Source of the DNA: Lachnospiraceae bacterium
GTDB taxonomy: Bacteria; Bacillota; Clostridia; Lachnospirales; Lachnospiraceae
Direction: 5' to 3'
Assembly (NCBI GenBank): GCA_021771695.1
Contig: JAETON010000002.1
Span: forward strand, 99,610-163,609
DNA length: 64,000 nucleotides
The notes below the pieces were generated by a model. That model did no database searches, had not been told where the DNA came from, and saw only the letters and a program-made list of their open reading frames with translations. The position numbers were made by a program, and so were the translations under genes. This document shows positions 53,400-62,515 of the stretch, in pieces. Each line of letters begins with the position of its first letter. Within the stretch, counting starts at the first letter, position 1.

Positions 53400-54818
53400 T
53401 TATTCCATCATATCTTTAATTGTCTGAGCAATTGCTTTATGCTCATCTGCATTTAAGAATTCTTTGATTTCGATAATTGCTACACCAGCTGGTGCTTCTT
53501 TCTTTGCTGCTTCCAAAAGGTTTGTATTTGTAACAACTACATCAATATCATTTGGAATCTGATGTACTGATACATGGCTGACATCAACAAATACTCCAAC
53601 TTTGTTTAACTGTGTCTTTAACATGGAAGCACCCATTGCTGAAGATCCCATACCAGCATCACATGCAAATGCAACTTTTTCAACTTTTCTCTTACCATAG
53701 TTAGTTGAACCTGCTTCTGCTTTTTCTTCTCCAGGTGCACTGTGGCTTTCTACAAACTGGCTCATATCAAGTCCGCCAATCTCCTGATCATCTTCATCGA
53801 TAGATTTATCACGTTTCAAGAAGAATCCTGTAACTACAAAGGATACTGCCAATGAAATCGCATATCCTAATACATTAATAATTACTTTTCCTTTTGGAGA
53901 CATAATAATCAATGCGATTAAGGATCCCGGAGATACTGCCGCTACAGCTCCGCCGCCCATAATCTGGAACCAGAACACACCAGCGATACCACCACAGATA
54001 GGTCCTAAAATTGTAATCGGTTTAATCAATGCATATGGGAAAGAAACTTCTCCAATACCACCGATTACCTGAATTAAGAAAGCACCAGGGGCAGATTTCT
54101 TAGCCATTCCTTTTCCAAATACTGCATATGCAAGTACACATCCAGCCCAGAAACCACCGTTTGCTTCAACTAAGAACAAAACAGATTTTCCAGTCTGTGC
54201 TGCCTGTTCAATTGCTAATGGAGTAAAAATACCATGGTTGATTGCGTTATTTAAGAATAATACCTGACCAGGTACAACAAACAATTCTGTAAATGGCAGA
54301 ATGTTGTTATTTACCATAAAGTTAACACCTACAGTTAAAATACTTGTGATTCCTGCAAAAATTGGTGTTACAATTTTAAATCCTGCAATCATCATGATTG
54401 CTCCAACGATACCCATGGAGAAGTTATCTACTAACATTTCCATACCTGGTTTTACGCGTCCTTCAAACAGTTTATCTACCTGTTTGATAATCCATGCACC
54501 AAGTGGTCCCATAACCATACCACCGATCATCATGGTTACATCAGCACCGATAACTACACCCATTGTAGCTACAGCACCAGCTACGGCACCACGTCTACCA
54601 TAGACGGTATAACCACCTGTATAACCAAATAAAACAGGGATTAAGTATGTAAGTGTTGGGCTTACCAGTTCGTTCATTTCTTCATTTGGAAAATATCCTG
54701 TTGGAATAAATAATGCAGTAATGATACCCCATGCGATCAAGGCACCAATGTTAGGCATTACCATACCAGAAAGGAATCCACCCATTTTCTGGATTTTGGC
54801 TTTCATTTCGTTTGCCAT
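53400..54818 (-). CDS. mtlA: mannitol-type PTS transporter, IICB components
   Basis: A 472-residue membrane protein. The IIC domain (about 1-340, eight or more helices) has GMVMPNIGALIAWGIITALF, GRRGAVAGAVATMGVV, NNAINHGIFTPLAIEQA and GIGEVSFPYALIKP with the conserved GxxE motif. A linker leads to IIB with phospho-Cys in FACDAGMGSSAMGAS. It takes up and phosphorylates a hexitol, classically mannitol. No IIA (mtlF) or mannitol-1-phosphate dehydrogenase (mtlD) gene lies in the window, so IIA must come from elsewhere and the substrate may not be mannitol. AGGAGGA lies six bases before the ATG. Confidence 0.92.
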   Translation of the reverse strand: MANEMKAKIQKMGGFLSGMVMPNIGALIAWGIITALFIPTGYFPNEEMNELVSPTLTYLIPVLFGYTGGYTVYGRRGAVAGAVATMGVVIGADVTMMIGGMVMGPLGAWIIKQVDKLFEGRVKPGMEMLVDNFSMGIVGAIMMIAGFKIVTPIFAGITSILTVGVNFMVNNNILPFTELFVVPGQVLFLNNAINHGIFTPLAIEQAAQTGKSVLFLVEANGGFWAGCVLAYAVFGKGMAKKSAPGAFLIQVIGGIGEVSFPYALIKPITILGPICGGIAGVFWFQIMGGGAVAAVSPGSLIALIIMSPKGKVIINVLGYAISLAVSFVVTGFFLKRDKSIDEDDQEIGGLDMSQFVESHSAPGEEKAEAGSTNYGKRKVEKVAFACDAGMGSSAMGASMLKTQLNKVGVFVDVSHVSVHQIPNDIDVVVTNTNLLEAAKKEAPAGVAIIEIKEFLNADEHKAIAQTIKDMME

Positions 54819-55022
54819 CGTAGTCCTCCTTTTGTTCCTCTACTTTTTTTATTTTTCTTCTTACAATTTTCAAAAAGAAAATAGTGACAATAAGGATAAA
54901 CGTTTATCTTGTAATCCTATTATACGCAACTTTTTGGTCAAAAGTCCACAAATTACAGTAGTAAGTTTTGCAAAAAAAATTTTGACAAGATTTTCATTTC
55001 ATTTGTTGTTTTTTTCACAATA

Positions 55023-55052
55023 AAAAAAAGAAATACTGATAAATTCAGTATT
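55023..55052 (-). terminator. terminator overlapping the deoR-A stop
   Basis: AATACTGA and TCAGTATT pair around five bases (55032-55052), followed by TTTCTTTTTTTT on the minus strand. The stem overlaps the last codons of the gene. Confidence 0.78.
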
Positions 55053-55821
55053 CCTTTTCACATACAATAATATTCATTCCTTGCTTTTCCAAAACTTCCA
55101 CATCCGACGATTTGATTCCATCATCTGTAATCAAATACGAAAAATCATCCAAATCTGCAAATTTACAAAAAGTTTTTTTGTTAATTTTAGAACTATCACA
55201 CAACAAATACCGTTCGCTGGATGTCCGCATCATCGCTCGTTTTATGGCAGCCGTTTCCTCAAACGGAGTTGTCAATCCTTTCGACATCGACAATGCATTC
55301 GGACACATGAACACCTTATCCACCGACAATTGATTCAAAAACTCTATGGCAAAGGCGCCTATCGTACATTCAAATTCATTCCGCACATTTCCCCCAGCCA
55401 GCAAAATATGAATTTCGGGATTCTTCTGTAATTCCAATGCAATCGTTAGATCGTTCGTCACAACTTTTAAATGTTCAAATGACGTTAATTCCGCCGCAAA
55501 TTCTACCATGGTTGTACCGCTGTCTATTAAGAGAATATCTCCATCATTGACAAACTCTCTGGCTTTTTTGGCAATTTGGCGTTTTTCTTCAGAATAAATT
55601 CCTTTCCGAAGCGCCAGCCTGTTTTCTTTCTCAACGCTTCCCTGATTTAAAATAGCTCCTCCATGCGTCCGAATTAAAAGCCCTTCAGCTTCCAGTTCCC
55701 GTAAATCCGTCCGAATGGTCGCACCAGTCACCTGAAATTCTGCCGATAATTCTCGAATACTCGCTTTCTTATGCTGCCGCATATAAATTAATAGTGCTTC
55801 TTTTCGTTCTCGTGCAAACAT
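55045..55821 (-). CDS. DeoR/GlpR-family repressor, copy A
   Basis: A 258-residue regulator: N-terminal winged helix MFARERKEALLIYMRQHKKASIRELSAEFQVTGATIRTDLRELE, then RTHGGAI. The DeoRC sugar-phosphate sensor domain has DGDILLIDSGTTMVEFA and VVTNDLTIALEL. It starts 13 bp after dehydrogenase A and is clearly co-transcribed. The pairing of dehydrogenase and DeoR is repeated in the next module. The effector is probably the phosphorylated sugar handled by the dehydrogenase. Confidence 0.92.
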   Translation of the reverse strand: MFARERKEALLIYMRQHKKASIRELSAEFQVTGATIRTDLRELEAEGLLIRTHGGAILNQGSVEKENRLALRKGIYSEEKRQIAKKAREFVNDGDILLIDSGTTMVEFAAELTSFEHLKVVTNDLTIALELQKNPEIHILLAGGNVRNEFECTIGAFAIEFLNQLSVDKVFMCPNALSMSKGLTTPFEETAAIKRAMMRTSSERYLLCDSSKINKKTFCKFADLDDFSYLITDDGIKSSDVEVLEKQGMNIIVCEKEY

Positions 55822-55834
55822 GGTTCCTTACTTT

Positions 55835-57088
55835 CTATACTCCAAAATAATCTAATAATATATCTTCTGCTTCTTTGTTCCATAATCCCTGATATTTGTC
55901 ACACGCATCTGCAAGTCTCGTAAATAAAGGATTTTCCTCTCCCATTTTACGAAAATCTTCAATGGCTGTCAATGGCATATGGAACTGTGTATAGATCAGT
56001 TTTTTCCCTCCTGGAATTTCTGGGAGATGCAGCGTAGTATCCGCATAAGCATCCAGTCCTCCAATATGTGTAATCATTACTGCAGGTTTTACTTCTTTTT
56101 TCGCAATTAAATCCAATGCTTCCAACAAATCTGCTTTAATTCCGCCGGAAGATCCAAGAATTTTTGTATTGCGGTAATGAGCGTCATAAAGATTCATATC
56201 CGCAGAAAATCCACTATCTGCTGGCCCGGCAAATAAATTCATACAGCCGTCAAATGCCATAATCTTATTTCCTGTTTCTGCAATCTGGCGGACAGGTGCA
56301 TATACAAATACATCATGGTAACCCTCTCCATTGGTGAGTTCCAATAATTCTTTTACTTCATCATCCATTTTTGCTGTATTTACATAATGAAGTTCTACAC
56401 CTCTTTCCTTTGCTTCTTCTTCAGAAATCACTTCTCTGGCACGATTTAAACGGTCATCGTTAATCTCTGTAACTACCACCATTTTCGGCTTATTTTCCAT
56501 TGCTAAAGCATAGCTGATGGCACCAAGCCCCATAGGACCGCATCCTCCAAGAATTGCAATATTCCCTCCTGCTTTTGCTCCGATAAAATGTTCATGTGTT
56601 TCTGCCTTTGTATGATAGTTTGCATTATATCCGCCGATAATACAATACATTGGTTCAGAAACAGATACTTCAAAGAAAGAATCTCCACTATAATGCAGCA
56701 AACATCCTTTTTCAATCACATCATTTGGAACAATGCAGTAGGTCACTGCCCCGCCAAAATATTCATAAGAATATCCCGGTGCTCCCATCTGATCCGGAAT
56801 TCCCGGAAGAACAACAAATCTTTCTCCCGCTTTGTATTCATCTGCCCATTTAGCTCCTACTTTTTCAATGACTCCTGAAAATTCATGTCCCACAATTACC
56901 GGTTTTTCATCAATATCATCTGGAACACGAATATGCCCGGAGCCAAGTTTTACTTCTTTCCAAGTAGACATACAGATACTGTCACTGATAACTTTCAACA
57001 ATACCTCGTCTTCGTGAATCTCCGGAAGTTCAAACTGCTCCAAACGGATGTCTTTTGCTCCATGCATTCTTACGCCTTCTACTTTCAT
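55835..57088 (-). CDS. SorE-like zinc dehydrogenase, copy A
   Basis: A 417-residue medium-chain dehydrogenase close to L-sorbose-1-phosphate reductase (SorE), which makes D-glucitol-6-phosphate. By position the zinc ligands are C39 (SDSICMSTWK), H68-E69 (IVGHEFSGV) and E145 (SVSEPMYC). The NAD(P) motif is ILGGCGPMGLGAISYAL. Family markers are LFAGPADSGFSADMNLYDAHY and PGGKKLIYTQFHMPLTAI. GGAGATGCAAA precedes the ATG. The substrate is a polyol or ketose phosphate by analogy only. It forms module A with the DeoR gene. Confidence 0.88.
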   Translation of the reverse strand: MKVEGVRMHGAKDIRLEQFELPEIHEDEVLLKVISDSICMSTWKEVKLGSGHIRVPDDIDEKPVIVGHEFSGVIEKVGAKWADEYKAGERFVVLPGIPDQMGAPGYSYEYFGGAVTYCIVPNDVIEKGCLLHYSGDSFFEVSVSEPMYCIIGGYNANYHTKAETHEHFIGAKAGGNIAILGGCGPMGLGAISYALAMENKPKMVVVTEINDDRLNRAREVISEEEAKERGVELHYVNTAKMDDEVKELLELTNGEGYHDVFVYAPVRQIAETGNKIMAFDGCMNLFAGPADSGFSADMNLYDAHYRNTKILGSSGGIKADLLEALDLIAKKEVKPAVMITHIGGLDAYADTTLHLPEIPGGKKLIYTQFHMPLTAIEDFRKMGEENPLFTRLADACDKYQGLWNKEAEDILLDYFGV

Positions 57089-57200
57089 TTTGCATCTCCT
57101 TCATTTTTAAAATTTAATTGTTTTTTTCATTATATTTTTTGTTTTTTTTATTTCAAAAATATAATAGCACTTTTATGTGGCAAACGCAACAAAAAACCAC

Positions 57201-57234
57201 AAAAAAGAAACCAGATTTCTCTGGTTTCTTTTTT
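57201..57234 (-). terminator. terminator after deoR-B
   Basis: GAAACCAGA and TCTGGTTTC (57207-57228) form a perfect 9-bp stem with a four-base loop and T-runs on both strands. It separates modules B and A. Confidence 0.88.
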
Positions 57235-57241
57235 AGCCTTT

Positions 57242-58003
57242 TTATCTGCAAATTTTCACAGGAACACCTTGCGCTTCCAAGCTTTCTTTTTCCTGTTTTA
57301 AAATTCCGTCATCTGTAAATATCAATTGAAATTCTGCTGTTGATGCAAATTTACAAAAAGATCTCTTACCGATTTTCCGGCTTTCACAAAGCATATAAGC
57401 TTCCTGGGATGCACGCATCATCGTCTGCTTAATTGCCTTCATTTCTTCATTACTGCTGGTCGCTCCATCATAAATGGATAATGCATTGGGAGATAAGAAC
57501 ACTTTATTCACTGCAATATTTTTCAAAAAATCAATTCCTATCGTTCCATGAGTCAGCCGGAATTGATTTCGGACTCTGCCTCCTATCAGATACAGATCAA
57601 TCCATGGATTTTCCTGTAATTCCAAAGCAATCAGCAAATCATTAGTTATAATCTTCACATTTTTTACATCTTGAAGCTCTCTTGCCAATTCGAGAGTCGT
57701 TGAACCGCTGTCAAGGATAATGGCATCTCCTTCTTTGATATACTTTCGTGCTTCTTTCGCAATTGCTTTTTTCTGCGGATTGGATTTTCGACTCACCAGG
57801 CTGTCTTCTTTTTGAATTTCTTCATCTTTCAACAAGGCGCCGCCATGCGTCCGTACCAGCTTCCCTTCTTTTTCCAGTTCTCTCAAATCTGTCCGAAGGG
57901 TTGCTCCGCTTACATGGAAAATCTCTTCCAGTTCTTTTACCTCTATCCGTTTTTTTTCTTTTAAATAAGAGATAATATATTCTCTCCGCTCCTGTGCAAA
58001 CAT
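57242..58003 (-). CDS. DeoR/GlpR-family repressor, copy B
   Basis: A 253-residue paralogue of copy A with the same domains: MFAQERREYIISYLKEKKRIEVKELEEIFHVSGATLRTDLRELEKEGKLVRTHGG is the DNA-binding part. The sensor domain has EGDAIILDSGSTTLELA and IITNDLLIALEL. It follows dehydrogenase B after 23 bp. Two tandem copies imply two related but separate inducers or operators. Confidence 0.92.
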   Translation of the reverse strand: MFAQERREYIISYLKEKKRIEVKELEEIFHVSGATLRTDLRELEKEGKLVRTHGGALLKDEEIQKEDSLVSRKSNPQKKAIAKEARKYIKEGDAIILDSGSTTLELARELQDVKNVKIITNDLLIALELQENPWIDLYLIGGRVRNQFRLTHGTIGIDFLKNIAVNKVFLSPNALSIYDGATSSNEEMKAIKQTMMRASQEAYMLCESRKIGKRSFCKFASTAEFQLIFTDDGILKQEKESLEAQGVPVKICR

Positions 58004-58026
58004 TTTTCACCTTCTCTTCTTGACAA

Positions 58027-59283
58027 TTATTCTATTCCGTAATGTTCAAATAAAGCCTTTTCTGCTTCTGCACTCCACAAACCATTATGTTTATCACAAA
58101 TATCTGCTAAATCATTAAAAAACGGATCATCAGCTGCCAATGTTCTTAAATCTGCGATTGCAGTCATCGGCATATCAAACTGAATATAAGTAAGTTTCTT
58201 TCCACCCGGAATTGTTGGAAGATTCATCGTTGTATCAACAATAGAATTGATACCGCCTACATGTGTAATCATAACGGAAGGTTTAATTTCTTTCTTTGCT
58301 GCACGGTCAATGGCCTCTTTCATATCATCAATACTTCCGCCTGTACTTCCAAGAATACGTGTTGCATTATAATGGCAGTCATAAAGGTTTACATTTGCAG
58401 AGAATTTTGAATCTGTTGGTCCTGCAAATAAGTTCATACATCCGTCATATGCAAGAATCTGATTTCCAAGTTCCGCAACTCCTTGAATCGGAACATAAAT
58501 AAATACATCATCAAATCCTTTTCCATCCACAGACAATGCCTTTAATTCTTCTGCCGGATTTTCCATATTCGCAGTATTAACATAAATTAACTCTACGCCT
58601 TTTTCCTTTGCTTCTTCTACAGAAATCACTTCATTGGCTCTTGCCAGTTTTACATCATCTACATCTGTTACAATCACTTTTGCAGGTTTGTTATCGATTG
58701 CCAATGCATAGCTGACTGCACCAAGTCCCATTGGACCGCATCCTCCAAGAATCGCAACACTTCCTCCTGCTTTCGTTCCCATGACATGTTCATAACGGTC
58801 CTTTGTATGATAGTTTGTCTTATATCCTGCGATAACACAACACATAGGTTCTGCAACAGAAGCCTCGAAATAAGAATCTCCCTCATATGTCCATAGACAT
58901 CCTGCTTCGATAATGTCATTTGGGAAAATACAGTATGTAGCAGCTCCGCCGCACTGTGTATAAGAATATCCCGGAGATTCTGCCTGCCCCGGAATTGCCG
59001 GCTGCTGTGCAAATTTCTGTCCAGGTTTAAATTGATCCTCCCACTTCTTTCCAACTTTCACAATATCACCTGCAAATTCATGTCCAATAATAATCGGATG
59101 TTCTGCAACATCAGCAGGTACTCTCTTGTGATTTGCTCCCTGTTTCACCATCTTCCATGTTGACATGCAAATGCTGTCACTCATAACTTTCACAAGAATT
59201 TCATCATCCTGAATCTCCGGAAGTTCAAATTCCTCCAGACGAATATCATCTGCTGCATACAATCTTACACCTTTTACGTTCAT
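58027..59283 (-). CDS. SorE-like zinc dehydrogenase, copy B
   Basis: A 418-residue paralogue of copy A. The start at 59283 (MNVKGVRLYA) follows AGGAGG six bases upstream. The zinc ligands are intact: C39 (SDSICMSTWK), H68-E69 (IIGHEFAGD), E145 (SVAEPMCC). The NAD(P) motif is ILGGCGPMGLGAVSYAL, with LFAGPTDSKFSANVNLYDCHY and PGGKKLTYIQFDMPMTAI. Same predicted chemistry, reduction or oxidation of a ketose/hexitol phosphate. It heads module B with the DeoR gene. Confidence 0.88.
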   Translation of the reverse strand: MNVKGVRLYAADDIRLEEFELPEIQDDEILVKVMSDSICMSTWKMVKQGANHKRVPADVAEHPIIIGHEFAGDIVKVGKKWEDQFKPGQKFAQQPAIPGQAESPGYSYTQCGGAATYCIFPNDIIEAGCLWTYEGDSYFEASVAEPMCCVIAGYKTNYHTKDRYEHVMGTKAGGSVAILGGCGPMGLGAVSYALAIDNKPAKVIVTDVDDVKLARANEVISVEEAKEKGVELIYVNTANMENPAEELKALSVDGKGFDDVFIYVPIQGVAELGNQILAYDGCMNLFAGPTDSKFSANVNLYDCHYNATRILGSTGGSIDDMKEAIDRAAKKEIKPSVMITHVGGINSIVDTTMNLPTIPGGKKLTYIQFDMPMTAIADLRTLAADDPFFNDLADICDKHNGLWSAEAEKALFEHYGIE

Positions 59284-59441
59284 GGCTGCCCTCCTAAACA
59301 AAAACATTTTCATTTACTTTCATTTATTTTTATTGTGAAAATATAGTAACATTTATACTCTCTTTTTTCAAGTATTTTTTTCTTTTTTTCATTTCGTTAA
59401 AAAATCCTAATTGAAGTTTTTTCTCAATTGTAAAAATTGTA

Positions 59442-59470
59442 TTGACAATTCACATCTCCCATAATATATT
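59442..59470 (+). promoter_or_regulatory. arsR-ATPase promoter
   Basis: A perfect -35 TTGACA (59442-59447), 17-bp spacer, -10 TATATT (59465-59470), 63 bp before the arsR start. An imperfect inverted repeat ACAATTAA / TTAATCATTTGT at about 59478-59508 is a possible metal-regulator operator. Confidence 0.75.
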
Positions 59471-59533
59471 AAAACCATAAACAATTAAGCAATCTTTTAA
59501 TCATTTGTTTTTTAAATAGAAAGGATTATGACT

Positions 59534-59911
59534 ATGAATGATAAATTAACCATTTCTTCTGTAGATATTCACGGCCATGGCTGTGATGTCACAGAATTAA
59601 GGAAAGTCCTTCCTTCTGAAGAATTTTCCATTGAAGCTGCCAGCTTATTCGGTCTTTTAAGTGACAGTACCAGACTTAGAATTCTGTATCTGCTTTATGA
59701 TAGAGAAGTCTGCGTACGAAACATTGCTGCCACAATCGAAATGAGTCCTCCTGCTGTTTCCCACCATTTACGCTCTTTGAAACAATTCGGTGTGATTACC
59801 AGCCGGCGCATTGGGAAAGAAGTCCACTATACCATTTCTGACTCAGAAGACGGCAGATTAATTACAGATATGCTAAGAACTATATTTGAAAAGAGGAAAG
59901 TTTATGAATAA
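59534..59911 (+). CDS. ArsR/SmtB-family metal-sensing repressor
   Basis: A 125-residue regulator. The winged helix has SAAsLFGLLSDSTRLRILYLL-type sequence at residues 36-56, then VCVRNIAATIEMSPPAVSHHLRSLKQFGVI, where the alpha-3 metal motif of ArsR (CVC) is not complete (EVCVRN). The N-terminus has HGHGCD, possible extra ligands like CadC. The start at 59534 is preferred over 59528 for ribosome-site spacing (GAAAGGA). It overlaps the ATPase start by eight bases and should repress both until zinc, cadmium or lead binds. Confidence 0.9.
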   Translation: MNDKLTISSVDIHGHGCDVTELRKVLPSEEFSIEAASLFGLLSDSTRLRILYLLYDREVCVRNIAATIEMSPPAVSHHLRSLKQFGVITSRRIGKEVHYTISDSEDGRLITDMLRTIFEKRKVYE

Positions 59912-62429
59912 AGTTTATGAATTTGAAAACCTAGGCTGCGCTCACTGTGCTGCCAAAATGGAAGAAAAAATTAAACGGCTTCCTGAAATTACCAATGCTT
60001 CTATCTCTTTTCCACTTAAAAAACTTTATGTGGATACGATGAAAGAAGATATTCTTCCTGCGATTCAGGAAATTTGTACATCCATTGAACCCGATGTCAT
60101 CATAAAAGAATCATCTAGATATACTTCCCGCCATGAACACAAACATGAGCATCATCACCATGATGAACACTGTGGCTGCGGCTGTGAACACGATCACGAG
60201 CATGATCACCATCATGAACATCACCATCATCATGATGAACACTGTGGCTGCGGCTGTGAACACGATCACGAACATGAACACCATCATGAACATCATCACG
60301 AAATTTCCGCTGCAAAAGAAGGTTCGGGACCTGCTGCAGTTTTTCTTATTGAGAATCTTGGCTGTGCGCATTGTGCCGGTAAGATGGAAGAAAAAATTGG
60401 GAAACTTCCCGGTGTAGAAGCGGCCAATTTAACTTATGCAACGAAACAGCTTCGTGTATGGGCACCAGATGCCAAATCACTGCTTCCAAAAATTCAGGAA
60501 ATTTGTACATCCATTGAGCCTCAAGTAACTGTTGAACTTCGTCCTTCCCGCGTCAAACATCAAAAAAATTCTGAAACAAAAAGCAAAAAAATGAATGAAG
60601 ATACCAAAGCATTGATTTGCATCATTTTAGGAGCTGGTCTTTTCATTGCCGGAAAGGTTTTAGAATCAACCAATCTTCTTTATGCAGATATAAGTTTTAT
60701 TGCTGCCTATCTGATTCTTGGTACAAGAATTGTATGGACTGCATTAAAAAATGTTACAAAAGGGCAGGTTTTTGATGAAAATTTCTTAATGAGTATTGCA
60801 ACCATTGGTGCCTTTATCGTTGGAGATTTTGCTGAAGCTGTTGGAGTTATGTTGTTTTACCGCATTGGAGAGCTGTTTGAAAATAAAGCGGTTGCTCGAA
60901 GCCGTTCACAGATTATGGATGTTATCGACATGCGTCCAGAAGTTGTCAATTATGTAGACAGTCATGGAGAAATTTCTACAATCGATGCTGAAGATGCTAA
61001 TATTGGTGATATTTTACTGGTACGTCCTGGTGACCGTATTCCATTGGACGGTGTTATCACTGAAGGAGAAACGATGATTGATACTTCTCCTGTAACCGGA
61101 GAACCAGTTCCTGTATCTGCCGGTGTTGGTACTTCCATTACATCCGGCTGCGTGAATACCTCCGGTCTGATTCATATGAAAGTTGAAAAAATATTGGAAG
61201 AATCCATGGTTACACGCATTATGGATTCTGTAGAAAACGCTGCTGCCAGCAAGCCGAAAATGGACCGCTTTATCACCCGCTTCTCCAGAATATACACTCC
61301 ATTTGTTGTATGTCTGGCACTGGCTACTGCAATTATTCCGTCTCTTGTCACCGGACAATGGCATCATTGGATTTATACTGCTTTAACATTCTTGGTTATC
61401 AGCTGTCCATGTGCTTTAGTTTTAAGTGTTCCTTTGGCATTTTTCTCTGGTATTGGTGCCGGCTCCCGTCAAGGAATTCTATTTAAAGGCGGTGCTGCAC
61501 TGGAAACTTTGAAAAATATCAAATCTGTTATTATGGATAAAACAGGAACCATTACAGAAGGCAATTTCCAAGTACAAAAAATCCAATCTTTGGGAAATAT
61601 TTCTGAAAATGAACTTCTTTCTCTTGCAGCCGCATGTGAAGCAGGTTCTACCCATCCAATTGGAAAAAGTATTATGAATGCAATAAAAGAGAAATCTTTG
61701 GATTATCCTGCTGCTGATTCTATCAAGGAAATTGCAGGTCATGGAATTATCATCACTTTAAACAATAGTGAAATTTTAGCTGGGAATCGTAAATTAATGG
61801 AAATGCATCATGTTCCAATCAACTATGAAGAGACATCCTACGGAACGGAAGTATTGATTGCAAAAAATGGAGAAATGATAGGATATATCCTAATTTCTGA
61901 TACATTGAAAGAAGATGCAAAACCAGCCATTGCTTCCTTAAAATCACAAGGACTTCATACCGTTATGCTGACTGGGGATTCCCAAAATAGTGCCGAAGCT
62001 ATCGCTTCCGAAACAGGAATCGATCAAGTATACTCCCGCCTGCTGCCAGACGGCAAACTGGAAAAGCTGAAAGCAGAGCGTGAAAAACATGGTTCTGTCA
62101 TGTTTATCGGTGACGGTATCAATGATGCTCCGGTACTTGCTGGTGCAGACTGTGGTGCTGCTATGGGAAGCGGTGCGGATGCTGCGATTGAAGCGGCAGA
62201 TGTTGTCTTTATGACTTCTAATGTCAGTGCAATCCCACAGGCAATCTCCATTGGTAAAAAATCCTGCCAGATTGCATGGCAAAATGTAGTCTTTGCCCTT
62301 GCTGTAAAAGCATTGGTTATGATTCTTGGACTTCTGGGCTATGCCAATATGTGGATGGCAGTATTTGCAGATACCGGAGTGGCAATGCTCTGTGTATTAA
62401 ATTCCATCCGTGCCATGAGAATCAAATAA
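59904..62429 (+). CDS. heavy-metal P1B-type ATPase (Zn/Cd/Pb type)
   Basis: An 841-residue efflux pump. There are two HMA-like domains, each with GCAHC (C12/C15 in the first), separated by a long His/Cys-rich linker of about residues 73-135. Then come the membrane helices, the TGEPVPV phosphatase loop, metal-binding SCPCALVLS, phosphorylation site DKTGTITEG, and GDGINDAPVLAGADCGAAMG. The CPC plus these features point to ZntA/CadA-type Zn, Cd or Pb export. The two HMA domains share EICTSIEP and neighbouring sequence, so they arose by duplication. Translationally coupled to arsR. Confidence 0.93.
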   Translation: MNKVYEFENLGCAHCAAKMEEKIKRLPEITNASISFPLKKLYVDTMKEDILPAIQEICTSIEPDVIIKESSRYTSRHEHKHEHHHHDEHCGCGCEHDHEHDHHHEHHHHHDEHCGCGCEHDHEHEHHHEHHHEISAAKEGSGPAAVFLIENLGCAHCAGKMEEKIGKLPGVEAANLTYATKQLRVWAPDAKSLLPKIQEICTSIEPQVTVELRPSRVKHQKNSETKSKKMNEDTKALICIILGAGLFIAGKVLESTNLLYADISFIAAYLILGTRIVWTALKNVTKGQVFDENFLMSIATIGAFIVGDFAEAVGVMLFYRIGELFENKAVARSRSQIMDVIDMRPEVVNYVDSHGEISTIDAEDANIGDILLVRPGDRIPLDGVITEGETMIDTSPVTGEPVPVSAGVGTSITSGCVNTSGLIHMKVEKILEESMVTRIMDSVENAAASKPKMDRFITRFSRIYTPFVVCLALATAIIPSLVTGQWHHWIYTALTFLVISCPCALVLSVPLAFFSGIGAGSRQGILFKGGAALETLKNIKSVIMDKTGTITEGNFQVQKIQSLGNISENELLSLAAACEAGSTHPIGKSIMNAIKEKSLDYPAADSIKEIAGHGIIITLNNSEILAGNRKLMEMHHVPINYEETSYGTEVLIAKNGEMIGYILISDTLKEDAKPAIASLKSQGLHTVMLTGDSQNSAEAIASETGIDQVYSRLLPDGKLEKLKAEREKHGSVMFIGDGINDAPVLAGADCGAAMGSGADAAIEAADVVFMTSNVSAIPQAISIGKKSCQIAWQNVVFALAVKALVMILGLLGYANMWMAVFADTGVAMLCVLNSIRAMRIK
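60161..60304 (+). repeat. tandem 72-bp repeat coding a His/Cys-rich linker
   Basis: Two head-to-tail 72-bp units (60161-60232 and 60233-60304), each encoding DEHCGCGCEHDHEH plus His-rich filler. The first 39 bases are identical and the rest nearly so. The frame is kept at 24 codons per unit. Confidence 0.88.
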
Positions 62430-62446
62430 CTGAAATTTAAAAAATG

Positions 62447-62485
62447 AACCGCAGTGTTTCAGTCAATAACACTGCGGTTTTACTT
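62447..62485. terminator. terminator after the metal ATPase
   Basis: AACCGCAGTGTT and AACACTGCGGTT form a perfect 12-bp stem with a nine-base loop (62447-62479), followed by TTAC. The stem could also serve the converging dehydrogenase C gene. Confidence 0.8.
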
Positions 62486-62515
62486 ATTAGTGTATCAAAA
62501 TCATTTCTTATGAAA

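Noticed and set aside
60111..60371. Long frames on the minus strand and in the other plus frame across the His-rich linker
   Set aside because: They exist only because the GAACAC/CATCAT repeat is open in several frames; the ATPase frame is the one with family domains.
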